A stretch of 64,000 nt of DNA, taken from positions 310,001 through 374,000 of the forward strand of contig NZ_VFSU01000011.1 in NCBI RefSeq assembly GCF_006385875.1, written 5' to 3'. Both the position numbers and the translations under genes were made by a program. Below, one piece after another: positions 26,020 to 34,919 of the stretch. The stretch is from Sandaracinobacter neustonicus (GTDB lineage: Bacteria; Pseudomonadota; Alphaproteobacteria; Sphingomonadales; Sphingomonadaceae). Numbering within the stretch: position 1 is the first letter of the stretch; every line of letters begins with the position of its first letter. The notes under the pieces are model-generated. The model was not told where the DNA came from. It did no database searches and worked only from the letters and a program-made list of their open reading frames with translations.

Positions 26020-26999
26020 TACCTGTCTCCTGAGATGGACGGAATTGTTGGAGTGACGCAGTAGTCACCGTCGGGGCCCAGGCCTTCGACGCGGGCAAGC
26101 TCGGCCAGGCGGCGCGAGGAGCCGCGGCCGGAGAGCACCGCAACCAGATCAATGGTCTCGGCGATCAGCGCGCGCGGAACCGTGACGACGGCTTCCTGGA
26201 TGAGTTGCTCCATCCGGCGAAGAGCGCCGATGGCGGTGCCGGCGTGGATCGTGCCGACGCCGCCGGGATGCCCAGTGCCCCAGGCCTTCAGCAGATCGAG
26301 CGCCTCTGCACCGCGCACCTCGCCGATCGGGATGCGGTCGGGACGAAGACGCAGCGAGGAACGGACAAGATCGGAGAGAGAAGCGACGCCGTCCTTCGTG
26401 CGCATTGCGACCAGGTTTGGCGCGGCGCATTGCAGTTCACGGGTGTCCTCGATCAACACGACGCGATCGGAAGTCTTCGATACCTCCGCTAACAGGGCGT
26501 TCGTGAGCGTGGTCTTACCGGTGGAGGTGCCGCCGGCTACGAGAATGTTCCGCCTATGAAGAACGGCCTGACGCAGCGTTTCGGCTTGGTCGGACAGCAT
26601 GATGCCTGCCGCGACATAGTCATCGAGCGTGAACACGGCGACGGCTGGCTTCCTGATCGCGAAAGCCGGCGCGGACACCACCGGCGGCAGAAGGCCCTCA
26701 AACCGCTCCCCTGTTTCAGGCAGTTCGGCGGAGACGCGAGGCGCCCCGGCATGAACCTCGGCCCCGACGTGATGCGCGACAAGTCGAACTATGCGTTCGC
26801 CGTCGGCTGGAGATAGGCGTTCACCGGTGTCGGAGAGACCTTCCGACAACCGGTCGACCCAGAGCCGCCCGTCGGGGTTGAGCATCACCTCGACGATCGC
26901 GGGGTCTTCCAAAAACGTGGCGATCGCCGGGCCGAGCGCAGTGCGCAGCATCCGAGCCCCGCGAAGGATCGCCTCCGATTTCTGGTGAGCTGCCGTCAC
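26019..26999 (-). CDS. trbB: TrbB, VirB11-like T4SS ATPase
   Basis: 326 residues, with Walker [13 protein letters not shown] near residue 153, an Asp box [11 protein letters not shown] and the arginine/His motif [11 protein letters not shown]. VirB11-family hexameric ATPases act at the cytoplasmic base of the secretion channel. The GTG at 26999 has GGGGAC upstream. It is the first gene of the trbBCDEJKLFGI run; the 169-base gap to copG holds its probable promoter. Confidence 0.95.
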   Translation of the reverse strand: MTAAHQKSEAILRGARMLRTALGPAIATFLEDPAIVEVMLNPDGRLWVDRLSEGLSDTGERLSPADGERIVRLVAHHVGAEVHAGAPRVSAELPETGERFEGLLPPVVSAPAFAIRKPAVAVFTLDDYVAAGIMLSDQAETLRQAVLHRRNILVAGGTSTGKTTLTNALLAEVSKTSDRVVLIEDTRELQCAAPNLVAMRTKDGVASLSDLVRSSLRLRPDRIPIGEVRGAEALDLLKAWGTGHPGGVGTIHAGTAIGALRRMEQLIQEAVVTVPRALIAETIDLVAVLSGRGSSRRLAELARVEGLGPDGDYCVTPTIPSISGDR

Positions 27000-27168
27000 G
27001 TCGTCCCCGTTCTTTTGCGGGACCGCCGCGGGCGGCCCTGGATCGGGGATGAGTAGAAGAGGCAGAAATCATGGCGTGACAACAACCATCATGTGGCCGT
27101 CGTACTGTGGCGTACAAAGACAGGGAAACGGCGGAACGGTCGAATACTTGTGATGCGTCAAACAGTGA

Positions 27169-27600
27169 TTATTCCGCGTCGCGCGCGGGGATGTCTTCCG
27201 CGATTTCCTGCCTGAGCTTCGGACCTTGCGCGAGTCGTCTTCCGAGCGCGGTCACGAAGGCTTCGTAGCGCTCCGACGCTTTGGCGCGAGCCGCGACCTG
27301 CGCCGGCTCCGGCAACGGCGGGTTGGAGGTCAGCCAGAAGCGGATGAACACTGCGAGCGTCTCGACCGATATTCCCAGATCGCGCTCCATACGCGCCATG
27401 CGTCGGTCGAGCTGGTCAAGCCGCTTCGTCGTCGCGGCCTCCTGACGCTCGGCAGCGTCCGGCGAGAGGAATGAAGCGATACCGGCCTCGGCTACCAGTG
27501 ACAGGGACAGATCGCGCCGGGCAGCATGGGCTGCGAGCGCCTTCATGACGTCCGGGTCGAGATAGACCGACAGCCGCTGCTTCTTCAAAGGCTTGGTCAC
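27169..27600 (-). CDS. CopG/ribbon-helix-helix family protein
   Basis: 143 residues. The first 45 form a ribbon-helix-helix motif (KQRLSVYLDPDVMKALAAHA), followed by helical and basic sequence. A CopG-like gene between traG and trbB is standard in Tn4371-like clusters and probably controls transfer genes. The GTG at 27600 has AGGAGG upstream and begins ten bases after the frame-shifted end of traG. Confidence 0.85.
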   Translation of the reverse strand: MTKPLKKQRLSVYLDPDVMKALAAHAARRDLSLSLVAEAGIASFLSPDAAERQEAATTKRLDQLDRRMARMERDLGISVETLAVFIRFWLTSNPPLPEPAQVAARAKASERYEAFVTALGRRLAQGPKLRQEIAEDIPARDAE

Positions 27601-27609
27601 CCCCGCCTC

Positions 27610-29594
27610 CTACAGCTCGATGCCATCGCCAGGATCGAGCGATGCCTGCCGAGCGACCTGGCGCATGGTCTGCGTCATGCGGCTGAGGCGCGCAGCATCC
27701 TCATCGACGTCGTCGCGAGGATCGATCTCGAATTCGTTGTCGACGATCGCCTTGCGTTCGACGGTTTTCGTGCGGCTCAGTTCAGGCTGATGCCGTTGCT
27801 CGGAGTCCGTCGGGTCGTCGTCGGCCAGATTATCTGCCGTAGCTGGCGCACTCAGCACGGGGGTTTCGGTATGGCGAGCGCGCTCCAATCGTCGGCTCGA
27901 GCGCTTGCGGGCTTCGTGAGTGCGGGAGGCGTAAGGATGCGCTCCTGAAGCCGACGATCCTCGTAATAGCGGGCCTTCTTTGCGCGGATAGGCGGGATGC
28001 CGGCGACCATGACGATCTCGTCTGACGGCGGGAGCTGCATGATCTCGCCCGGCGTGAGCAGTTGCCGAGCAGTCTCCGAGCGCGAGACCATCAGGTGGCC
28101 GAGCCAGGGCGATAGCCGGTGGCCGGCGTAGTTCTTCATGGCCTTCATTTCGGTCGCGGTTCCAAGCGCATCCGAAACGCGCTTCGCAGTTCGCTCGTCG
28201 TTGGTGGCGAAGCTGACGCGCACATGGCAGTTATCGAGGATCGAGTTGTTCGGACCGTAAGCTTTCTCGATTTGGTTCAGCGATTGCGCGATGAGGAACG
28301 CCTTCAGACCGTAGCCCGCCATGAAGGCGAGCGCGCTCTCGAAAAAGTCCAGGCGCCCAAGCGCGGGAAACTCGTCGAGCATGAGCAGCAGCCGATGGCG
28401 ATTGCCCTTCGCCTGGAGGTCCTCGGTCAGACGGCGGCCGACCTGATTAAGGATCAGGCGGATCAGCGGCTTGGTCCGGTTTATGTCAGATGGCGGCACC
28501 ACGAGGTAGAGCGTGGTCGGATACTTGCCGCCGACCATGTCGGCGATGCGCCAGTCGCACCGACGGGTAACTTCCGCGACCACGGGATCGCGATACAGGC
28601 CGAGGAACGACATCGCTGTCGACAGCACCCCGGAGCGCTCGTTATCGGACTTGTTGAGCAACTCGCGGGCGGCGCTGGCAATCACCGGATGTGGACCGGC
28701 CTCGCCGAGATGGGCGGTCTTCATCATCGCCGCGAGCGTCGACTCGATCGGGCGCTTCGGATCGGAGAGGAAGGCGGCGACGCCGGCCAATGTCTTGTCG
28801 GCCTCTGCGTACAGGACGTGCAGGATCGCGCCGACCAGAAGCGCGTGCGATGTCTTCTCCCAGTGGTTTCGCTTTTCGAGCGAGCCTTCCGGGTCGACGA
28901 GAATGTCGGCGATGTTCTGCACGTCGCGGACTTCCCATTCGCCCCGTCGCACCTCAAGCAACGGATTGTAGGCCGCCGACTTCGCGTTCGTCGGATCGAA
29001 GAGCAGCACGCGGCCATGCCATGCGCGATAGCCGGCGGTGAGCGTCCAGTTCTCGCCCTTGATGTCGTGGACGATCGCTGACCCCGGCCAGGTCAAGAGC
29101 GAAGGCACCACCAGGCCAACGCCCTTGCCGGAACGGGTCGGCGCGAAGCACAGCACATGCTCCGGACCGTCATGGCGAAGATACTCGCGCTCATGCCTGC
29201 CGAGTACGACTCCGTCGGGGCCGAGCAGTCCTGCCGCCTTCACCTCTTCCGGTCGCGCCCAGCGGGCCGAGCCATAGGTCTCGACGTTCTTGGCTTCACG
29301 CGCCCGCCATACCGACATGCCGATCGCGACGGCGATGGAGATGAAGCCACCCGACGCGGCGATATAGGCGCCCTCGACAAAGATCGGCGGCGCATAGGCG
29401 TCGTAGAAATACCACCACCAGAAGAAGGCCGGGGGATAATAGATCGGCCATCCGGCCAGTTCGAACCAAGGCTGACCGAGCTGGGGCTGGAAGCCGAGAC
29501 GGTAGGCTGTCCATTGCGTGGCGCCCCAGGTCGTCATCAACACGATCAGGAAAACGGTGAGGATCTGCCCCCAGAGGATTTTCGTCGCCGACAT
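27610..29594 (-). pseudogene. traG: TraG/VirD4 type IV coupling protein, frameshifted near the C-terminus
   Basis: The main frame (29594 to 27852) encodes 580 residues: two N-terminal membrane helices, Walker A APTRSGKGVGLVVP near residue 153, and Walker B LLLMLDEFPALGRL. VirD4/TraG ATPases bring the relaxase-DNA complex to the secretion channel. The frame stops at SALAIPKPPC. The usual C-terminal tail continues in another frame, from VLSAPATADNL to the typical end IARQASLDP-like (VARQASLDPGDGIEL) with a stop at 27610. Adding one C to the five-C run at 27859-27863 restores a single frame. The missing tail is poorly conserved, so the product may still work. Confidence 0.85.
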
Positions 29595-29619
29595 GGCAGG
29601 TACTCCTTTCTTGGTGGGG

Positions 29620-31359
29620 CTACATGCCGAGGCCGCGATTGCGGCCGAAGCTCCAGTCGACGCCGCCGCCCCCGCGCGAGACCCCGGAGACGTGCTGGCC
29701 GAGTTGACGTTCGAGGGACGGCGACCAGGGCACGAGCTGGAAGCCGAGCCCGTCGTCGATCATGGCGAAGCGGCCGGAGGCGAGCGCGAAGCGCTGGCGA
29801 TAGGTGCCCGCCACATACTCGCCCGTTCCGGCCTTCGAGAATGGCCGGCCGGTCTCGGCCGCGAGCTTCTCCCCGAGCGCTTCGACCTCGCGCTGGCGCA
29901 AAGTTTCGATCAGCCCCGGCGAGAAGCTGACGCCGCGGGTCTGACGCTCGGCGAGCCCTTGGTGGATAAGATGCTCGGCGCGTCGGTCCATTGCCTGCCG
30001 CACCTCCGCGCCAAAGCCGCCACCACCGAGAGCCACCGGTTCGCGGGCGATAGCCTGCCGGTCGAGCCAGGTGGCGCCGGTCGCATGGACCTGCTGTTCG
30101 ATATCGAGATCGGATCGAACAGCGAGTGCGACACGGCGGCGGCCCTGCACGTCGTCGAACTTGCGCAGCTCGACGATCGAACCCGGCGCGCTGTCGGCAG
30201 CCGCGTCGAGATCGGGGAGCTTAATATGATGGGTTCGCCCGTCGGTGCCGTCGACGACGGCATAGGCCGTGCCCTTCAGTTCGTCGTCGAGACCGCGATC
30301 GACCAGACGCCCGATGACAGGGTCATCGATGCTTTCGCCCGCGAGCACATAGCTCGCGGCGCCACGCTCGATGCCGCGCTCGGTCAGGCCACGATGGATG
30401 CGCTTGATGATGTCGCCGCGTTCACCGAGGGCGCGTAGAGTCTTCTCCGCAGTCTCCGACACAACCCACTGACCGGGACCGACCTGATCGGCGAGACCAA
30501 GCGTCTCCAGCTTGCGCAGCCTGCCGACCTTCAACGCGTGGAACTCGTCAGGCTTCTGATCGGGACGTGGCGCGAGGTCGACGATGCCGGTGCGATAGCT
30601 GTCGCGGGAGATCTGCCGATCGAGATCGGTCCAGCGTTCCGCCTCGACCTGACGTCCGAGGTTACGACGGATCTCCTGCTCGGTGCGGGGCCCCAGTTCC
30701 TGGGTGACGAGGTCCTGCGCGCGGGCGCGCATGCCCTCCTTGATGTAGTCGCGGGAGATTACGAGGTCCTGGCCGTCGTCGGTACGTCCCCGCAGGATGA
30801 TGTGGACATGGGGATTGTCGGTGTTCCAATGATCGACGCCGACCCAGTCGAGCTTGGTGCCGAGGTCCTTTTCCATCTGCCCCATCAGGTCGCGGGCGTA
30901 TGTCTTGAGGTCGGACATCTCCGTTGCGTCCTCCGGTGAGACGATGAAGCGGAAATGATGGCGGTCGTCCTGGGTTCGCTCAGCGAAGGCCTTGGGATCG
31001 TCGTCTCCGGTCTCGGGACCGAACAGCTTGGCCTTCTCCCCGTCCCGGGTAACACCCTCGCGCCGGAGGTAGTTGAGGTGGGCGCTAAGCGGCGCGGCCT
31101 TGGCGGTGTGCCGCACGACGCGCGTCTTGATAACCACGTTGCGCGACCGGCTGGTCAGGAGCCGGTTGGCCTGCACTGTCGCGCGCTGCCCGCGACCGAA
31201 CCGCGAGCGATTGCTCTTGGTGATCTGGCCGGATCGCGAGACGCGGCCGCCAGCCCGCTGTGCGGCCGCAAGTGCCTGAGCGATGAAGGGCCGTGCCTGT
31301 TGCGCGCGGGTCGAGCGGATGCGGCCAGGCCGGATGCGGAAATCGTCCTCGCCGCTCAT
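29620..31359 (-). CDS. Relaxase/mobilization nuclease (VirD2-like, DUF3363)
   Basis: 579 residues. The N-terminal half is a relaxase domain with the HUH-type motif DNPHVHIILRG near residue 180; the second half is the DUF3363 region found in these relaxases. It nicks the transfer origin, stays bound to the 5' end and is led out by TraG. The ATG at 31359 (MSGEDDFRIRP) is chosen over an in-frame start at 31398. The 244 bases upstream could hold oriT. Confidence 0.92.
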   Translation of the reverse strand: MSGEDDFRIRPGRIRSTRAQQARPFIAQALAAAQRAGGRVSRSGQITKSNRSRFGRGQRATVQANRLLTSRSRNVVIKTRVVRHTAKAAPLSAHLNYLRREGVTRDGEKAKLFGPETGDDDPKAFAERTQDDRHHFRFIVSPEDATEMSDLKTYARDLMGQMEKDLGTKLDWVGVDHWNTDNPHVHIILRGRTDDGQDLVISRDYIKEGMRARAQDLVTQELGPRTEQEIRRNLGRQVEAERWTDLDRQISRDSYRTGIVDLAPRPDQKPDEFHALKVGRLRKLETLGLADQVGPGQWVVSETAEKTLRALGERGDIIKRIHRGLTERGIERGAASYVLAGESIDDPVIGRLVDRGLDDELKGTAYAVVDGTDGRTHHIKLPDLDAAADSAPGSIVELRKFDDVQGRRRVALAVRSDLDIEQQVHATGATWLDRQAIAREPVALGGGGFGAEVRQAMDRRAEHLIHQGLAERQTRGVSFSPGLIETLRQREVEALGEKLAAETGRPFSKAGTGEYVAGTYRQRFALASGRFAMIDDGLGFQLVPWSPSLERQLGQHVSGVSRGGGGVDWSFGRNRGLGM

Positions 31360-31603
31360 CGCCAAAGCTCCGCACATCGCGCAAAGCGAAGGAACCACTT
31401 GGAAAAATGGCGATAGCGCAGGCTGCGCCAGTTAGGCGCACCTCGCGCAAATGCGCCATAAGTCCCTGAAAACACACGACCGCACCAAGCCGCACATCGC
31501 CGGCTTTTATCTCGCCATCGTTCGGTTGTGCTGACTGCTCCCCCTCCGCAGACTGCCCATCTCCCGCCAAGGCACGCCACGGTACGAACGGGTGCGAACG
31601 CGG
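31360..31603. other. Non-coding gap upstream of the relaxase gene; possible oriT
   Basis: The gap separates the transglycosylase gene and the relaxase gene. It contains a short perfect inverted repeat GCGCAG-G-CTGCGC at 31416-31428 inside a longer imperfect TGGCG...CGCCA hairpin, and repeated GCGCA steps. Many conjugative elements place oriT directly upstream of the relaxase gene, so this is the most likely site, but no known nic sequence was recognised. Confidence 0.3.
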
Positions 31604-32365
31604 TCATCGCGGTCCCCCGGAAACGCTGCGCGCAACGAAAAGGCCATCGGTGGGCGAAGCCACGGGGCCTTGATCGCGCACCGGTGCCGCCGCCGTGGCG
31701 GTGTCCGACTTGCCTTCAGACTGCAACGGCACGACAGACTCTCTGCCGGCCGACTGTGCGACGAAGAGCGGCGCTCTCGTCCAGGTCAGCGGATCGGCGG
31801 ACGCCACCATGACAGGGCCGGTGAGTTCACCGCCCCCCACGATGGGGGCGAGCGTCGCGACATAGGCGCGCGTTTCGGCCGGCAATGGGCGGCCGGCGAG
31901 ATACTCTTCGTAGCGGCCCGGACCCGCGTTGTACGCCGCCAAAAACCCCGGCGATCCGTAGCGGTCGTGCATCTCGCGCAGATATGCAGCACCCGCCAGA
32001 ATGTTGTCCCGGGGGTCGTAGGGATTGCCGCCGAGCCGATGCCGGACGCGCAACTCCTCCCACGTGACGGGCATGATTTGCATCAGGCTCATTGCGCCGG
32101 CCGACGAGATCGCGCGCACATCGCCCGCGCTTTCGACGCGCATGACGGCACGTATCCACGTTTCTGGAACGCCAAACCGCTGAGACGCCTCTGCGATGTA
32201 CGCGCCATAGGGATCGCTGCGTGATGGCTGCTCGACCTGCGCCTGCTGGGCGCATGCAGTGCTCGCGGCGGATCCGGCGAGGACCAGGCCGGAAAGGAGA
32301 AGGAGAGCTGCACGTCGGAGGGCGATCCTCCCTCCGACGACAGGTTTGATGCGTGTGGCGGGCAT
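31604..32365 (-). CDS. VirB1-like lytic transglycosylase
   Basis: 253 residues. A signal peptide (LLLLSGLVLAGSAASTACAQ) precedes an SLT domain with the catalytic Glu in AVMRVESAGDVRA, then AISSAGAMSLMQIMP and AYNAGPGRYEEY. The enzyme opens the peptidoglycan so the secretion channel can pass. A Ser/Ala-rich tail follows. It lies between the DUF736 gene and the relaxase gene, within the transfer region. Confidence 0.94.
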   Translation of the reverse strand: MPATRIKPVVGGRIALRRAALLLLSGLVLAGSAASTACAQQAQVEQPSRSDPYGAYIAEASQRFGVPETWIRAVMRVESAGDVRAISSAGAMSLMQIMPVTWEELRVRHRLGGNPYDPRDNILAGAAYLREMHDRYGSPGFLAAYNAGPGRYEEYLAGRPLPAETRAYVATLAPIVGGGELTGPVMVASADPLTWTRAPLFVAQSAGRESVVPLQSEGKSDTATAAAPVRDQGPVASPTDGLFVARSVSGGPR

Positions 32366-32368
32366 CGT

Positions 32369-32716
32369 TCAGTCCCGCTCGCCGCGCTTTGGCGGACGGT
32401 TCCAGTGCAGGCCCCAGGCGGACTTGTCGTCGGCCGACTGGAACAGGTTGGCGCGGATCGGATGTTCGAAGGTCGGATCGTCAAGCTGCAGCGAGACGTA
32501 TTCGCCGGCCTTCTCGCCGGTGCGCTTCCAACCCGCGCCGATCTCCGCGCCGGTCTCGTTGCTCATGGTGTCGAGCACATGGACGCGGTAGTCGGGCGCG
32601 TTCTCAGCTTCGGACGGCTCGGCCGCGACGATGATGATGTCCTGGTGTATGGAAAGTGTCGTCAGATGGCCGATGAAGCCATCATTCTCGCGCATGAATT
32701 GACCGATCACGGGCAT
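32369..32716 (-). CDS. DUF736 protein (copy 1)
   Basis: 115 residues with the family pattern IGQFMRENDGFIGHLTTL and a conserved C-terminus (PIRANLFQSADDKSAWGLHW). DUF736 proteins are small, strand-rich and common on alphaproteobacterial plasmids and conjugative elements; function unknown. It ends three bases before the transglycosylase start, so the two are likely co-transcribed. A second, shorter member is encoded at 37895-38221. Confidence 0.85.
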   Translation of the reverse strand: MPVIGQFMRENDGFIGHLTTLSIHQDIIIVAAEPSEAENAPDYRVHVLDTMSNETGAEIGAGWKRTGEKAGEYVSLQLDDPTFEHPIRANLFQSADDKSAWGLHWNRPPKRGERD

Positions 32717-32762
32717 TGGTCGTCTCCTTCAGATTGCGGTGGACAGGGTCATGGGCGCGCCG

Positions 32763-33308
32763 TCACCGCGTCGGCGCGCGCCAGACGAAGCGGCCATCGC
32801 CGTCCTCGTCGGTGTAGAGAGGGGTGGCCCGGCCGATCACGGCGGTGGCCGGAAGCGGGCCGAAGTAGCGGCCGTCGAGGCTGTCGCGGACCTGCCAGTT
32901 CATCAGGAACAACTCGCCAGCCGCGACCAAGCGGCAGCCCTGCCAAACGGGGAGCGGGCGACCGCGACGATCGCGATCGAGGGCGTCGCCGATCGGCACG
33001 CCGTCGACCGTGATAGCGAGCCCGGTCCGGCAAACCCGCTGACCCGGGAGCGCGGCGACGCGCTTCAAGAGCGGTACGCCGCGTGGCAGGTAGTCGCCAT
33101 CGGACAGGAATGTCGCGAGCGGCTCGGGCGCGTCGACCGCCACCAGATCGGTCACGTCGAGGGCGCCTACATCGCCGATCGTGTAGAAGCCGACCGGCGT
33201 GCTGGCTGAAGCGTTCCAGATGAGGCGCGGCGCGAATGAGGCGATCGAGGCGAGGCCTAGAAGCGACACCGCCGCCGTCGTGGCGATGGCGTAGGAGAGC
33301 CGCGTCAT
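32763..33308 (-). CDS. traF: TraF-like S26 family signal peptidase
   Basis: 181 residues. One N-terminal membrane segment is followed by the catalytic Ser in ASTPVGFYTI and the Lys in PLLKRVAALPGQ, then the S26/TraF domain ending in GRATPLYTDEDGDGRF. In RP4-like systems TraF trims and cyclises the TrbC pilin. The ATG at 33308 overlaps the upstream DUF2840 stop (ATGA). Confidence 0.9.
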   Translation of the reverse strand: MTRLSYAIATTAAVSLLGLASIASFAPRLIWNASASTPVGFYTIGDVGALDVTDLVAVDAPEPLATFLSDGDYLPRGVPLLKRVAALPGQRVCRTGLAITVDGVPIGDALDRDRRGRPLPVWQGCRLVAAGELFLMNWQVRDSLDGRYFGPLPATAVIGRATPLYTDEDGDGRFVWRAPTR

Positions 33309-33826
33309 GCGCCGATCTCCTCGCGCAGGAGAAAGGCGCGATGCTGCCGAAGACCATAAGCGCGTGGCGTTTCGCCGGCGGTCATTCGGTTGTGGACGTG
33401 GCGCCAATGGTCCGGCGAGACCTCGATCGGCTCGATGCCACGCGCCTCGATGGCGTCGATGAGCTTGAGCATGCGCTCCACCTTCGGCCAGCCGTCGACG
33501 CGCAGGAGGATGTCCGCTCCGGGCGTGACGGTCGGCATCGTCTGGCACGGCGCAGCAGGCTCAACAGCGCGCAGGATGTCGAGGCGCGAGAGCACGGTCC
33601 CATGCTCATTCGCGGCCCATCGGACCAGCGCAAAGATGCTTCCGGGAGGGAAGAAGAGGATGCGTCGGCGCCGGTCGAGGATCTGTTCGCGTATCTCGCG
33701 ACCGAACCGTATCCAGTGCTCCGTTCGCTTCTCGACCCAAGTAAGTTCGACCTGGGTGAAAGCTTCTGGCGGCGGCTCGGCGGCAGCGCGGCCGAAGCGC
33801 ATTGGCGCGGCGACATGGCCGGTCAT
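33305..33826 (-). CDS. DUF2840 protein
   Basis: 173 residues, soluble and basic, with the family features EKRTEHWIRFGREI, FFPPGSIFALVRWAANEHGT and LLRVDGWPKVERML. DUF2840 genes sit between the ParB-like small protein and traF in this type of element; function unknown. The ATG at 33826 overlaps the preceding stop. A longer open frame upstream lies inside the parA and RHH genes. Confidence 0.82.
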   Translation of the reverse strand: MTGHVAAPMRFGRAAAEPPPEAFTQVELTWVEKRTEHWIRFGREIREQILDRRRRILFFPPGSIFALVRWAANEHGTVLSRLDILRAVEPAAPCQTMPTVTPGADILLRVDGWPKVERMLKLIDAIEARGIEPIEVSPDHWRHVHNRMTAGETPRAYGLRQHRAFLLREEIGA

Positions 33827-34077
33827 GATCCTTCTCCTGACGGGGGTGGGAATTCGCGCTCGAACAGCGCGCGCAGCATGTCGGCGACGGTCTGCCCGCG
33901 CTGGAAGGCGGCGATCTTGATGCGGCCGCGCATATCCGCAGTCACGTCGATCGTCAGTCGCGCCGAGAAGTCCACGCCGGCTTGTGCGCGCGGGGTGTGG
34001 CGCTCGGGCGCCTTGATCCAGCTCTCCGGATCGGCCGGACGCGCCGCGAAGCTGCGTTTCGGGGACCGCGCGCTCAT
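33823..34077 (-). CDS. Small ribbon-helix-helix partner of ParA
   Basis: 84 residues. The second half (FSARLTIDVTADMRGRIKIAAFQRGQTVADML) has the strand-helix-helix layout of an RHH DNA-binding domain. It directly follows parA with an ATGA overlap, so it is probably the centromere-binding partner of the partition pair, as in other small ParA systems. This role is inferred from position and fold. Confidence 0.75.
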   Translation of the reverse strand: MSARSPKRSFAARPADPESWIKAPERHTPRAQAGVDFSARLTIDVTADMRGRIKIAAFQRGQTVADMLRALFEREFPPPSGEGS

Positions 34078-34711
34078 GCGCCGATCCTCGCGACTTCCGC
34101 CGCGAGCGCGGCGATCTCGCGCGCGCCAGGGCAATCCTCGTCCTGCTCGGCGGCGAGCCGGCCGGTCTGCACGACATCGGCGAAGACGATGCGCTGGCCG
34201 ATCGTGGTCGAGAGCAAGGGCGGGTCGTGATCCGCGAGCGTTTCGGCGGTCTCGCGCGCCAACACGGTGCGAGCCGCGCAGCGGTTCAGCACGAAGCGGG
34301 CGGCGAGTTGCGGGCGGTAGATGCGTGCCTCGCCGAGCAGCGAGAGCATTTCGGCGGAGGCCCAGCCATCGAGCGGCGACGGCTGCACCGGAATGAGCAC
34401 GAGATCGGCCGCGAGCAGCGCCGAGCGCATCAGCCCAGCGACGCGCGGCGGGCCGTCGATGACGACATGGTCAACGTCGCGGGCCAACTCCGGCGCTTCG
34501 CGGTGGAGCGTGTCACGGGCCAGGCCGACGACACCGAACAGCCGCTCCAACCCCTCTCGGCTGCGCTGCTGCGACCAGTCGAGCGCCGAACCCTGGGGGT
34601 CGGCGTCGATCAGCGTCACGCGCTGTCCACGGCGAGCCCATTCGCCGGCGAGGTGCAGGGCGAGCGTCGTCTTCCCGACGCCGCCCTTCTGGTTGAGCAG
34701 CGCGAGATCAT
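34074..34711 (-). pseudogene. parA: ParA-family partition ATPase, frameshifted at codon 3
   Basis: The natural start would be the ATG at 34711, but its frame fails to read the Walker A motif. One frame over, the sequence reads LALLNQKGGVGKTTLALHLA, then TLIDADPQGSALDW, the ATG-less N-terminus of a standard ~212-residue ParA. Inserting one base after ATGATC gives M-I-V-A-L-L-N-Q-K and restores the gene. As it stands, an intact frame with a normal start begins only at the Met-Thr-Leu-Ile-Asp at about 34619 after Walker A, so the product would lack ATP binding. A CTG or other rare start is possible but unlikely. Confidence 0.8.
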
Positions 34712-34772
34712 GACGGTCTCCCGGCGATCGGGGACTCGTCCACAGCGGCCGAAAAGCACGGTCGCGTTAGAA

Positions 34773-34789
34773 AGATTCCGTAGGAATCT
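34773..34789. promoter_or_regulatory. 17-bp palindrome upstream of parA
   Basis: AGATTCC-GTA-GGAATCT, seven-base perfect arms, in an AT-rich stretch 60 bases before the parA start. It is a candidate ParA/RHH operator or centromere half. Confidence 0.45.
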
Positions 34790-34834
34790 AGGTTAGATAA
34801 GTTACAGGGCTTGCAAGTCGCTGATTCAGCGCGA

Positions 34835-34849
34835 GGATTCGTCGAATCC
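34835..34849. promoter_or_regulatory. 15-bp palindrome next to iterons
   Basis: GGATTC-GTC-GAATCC, perfect six-base arms, sharing the GATTC/GAATC core with the palindrome at 34773-34789 and abutting the first iteron. Confidence 0.45.
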
Positions 34850-34916
34850 GGTCCCCGATAGCACGAGACTTCGGTCCCCGATGGCACGATAGTGCCGGTC
34901 CCCGATAGCACGAGAC
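34850..34916. repeat. Three iteron-like direct repeats downstream of repA
   Basis: Three copies of GGTCCCCGATAGCACGAGAC or close variants start at 34850, 34873 and 34897, spaced 23 and 24 bases apart (two helical turns). The middle copy reads GGTCCCCGATGGCACGATAG. They sit just beyond the repA stop, next to two palindromes and an AT-rich patch. Such phased repeats are the usual Rep binding sites of an iteron origin, so this is a likely oriV. A near DnaA-box (TTATCCCCA) is at 34927-34935. Confidence 0.65.
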
Positions 34917-34919
34917 GAT

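Noticed and set aside
34850..34916. CRISPR-like repeats
   Set aside because: Three copies only, spaced 23-24 bases with almost no spacer between them, next to repA; this fits iterons.
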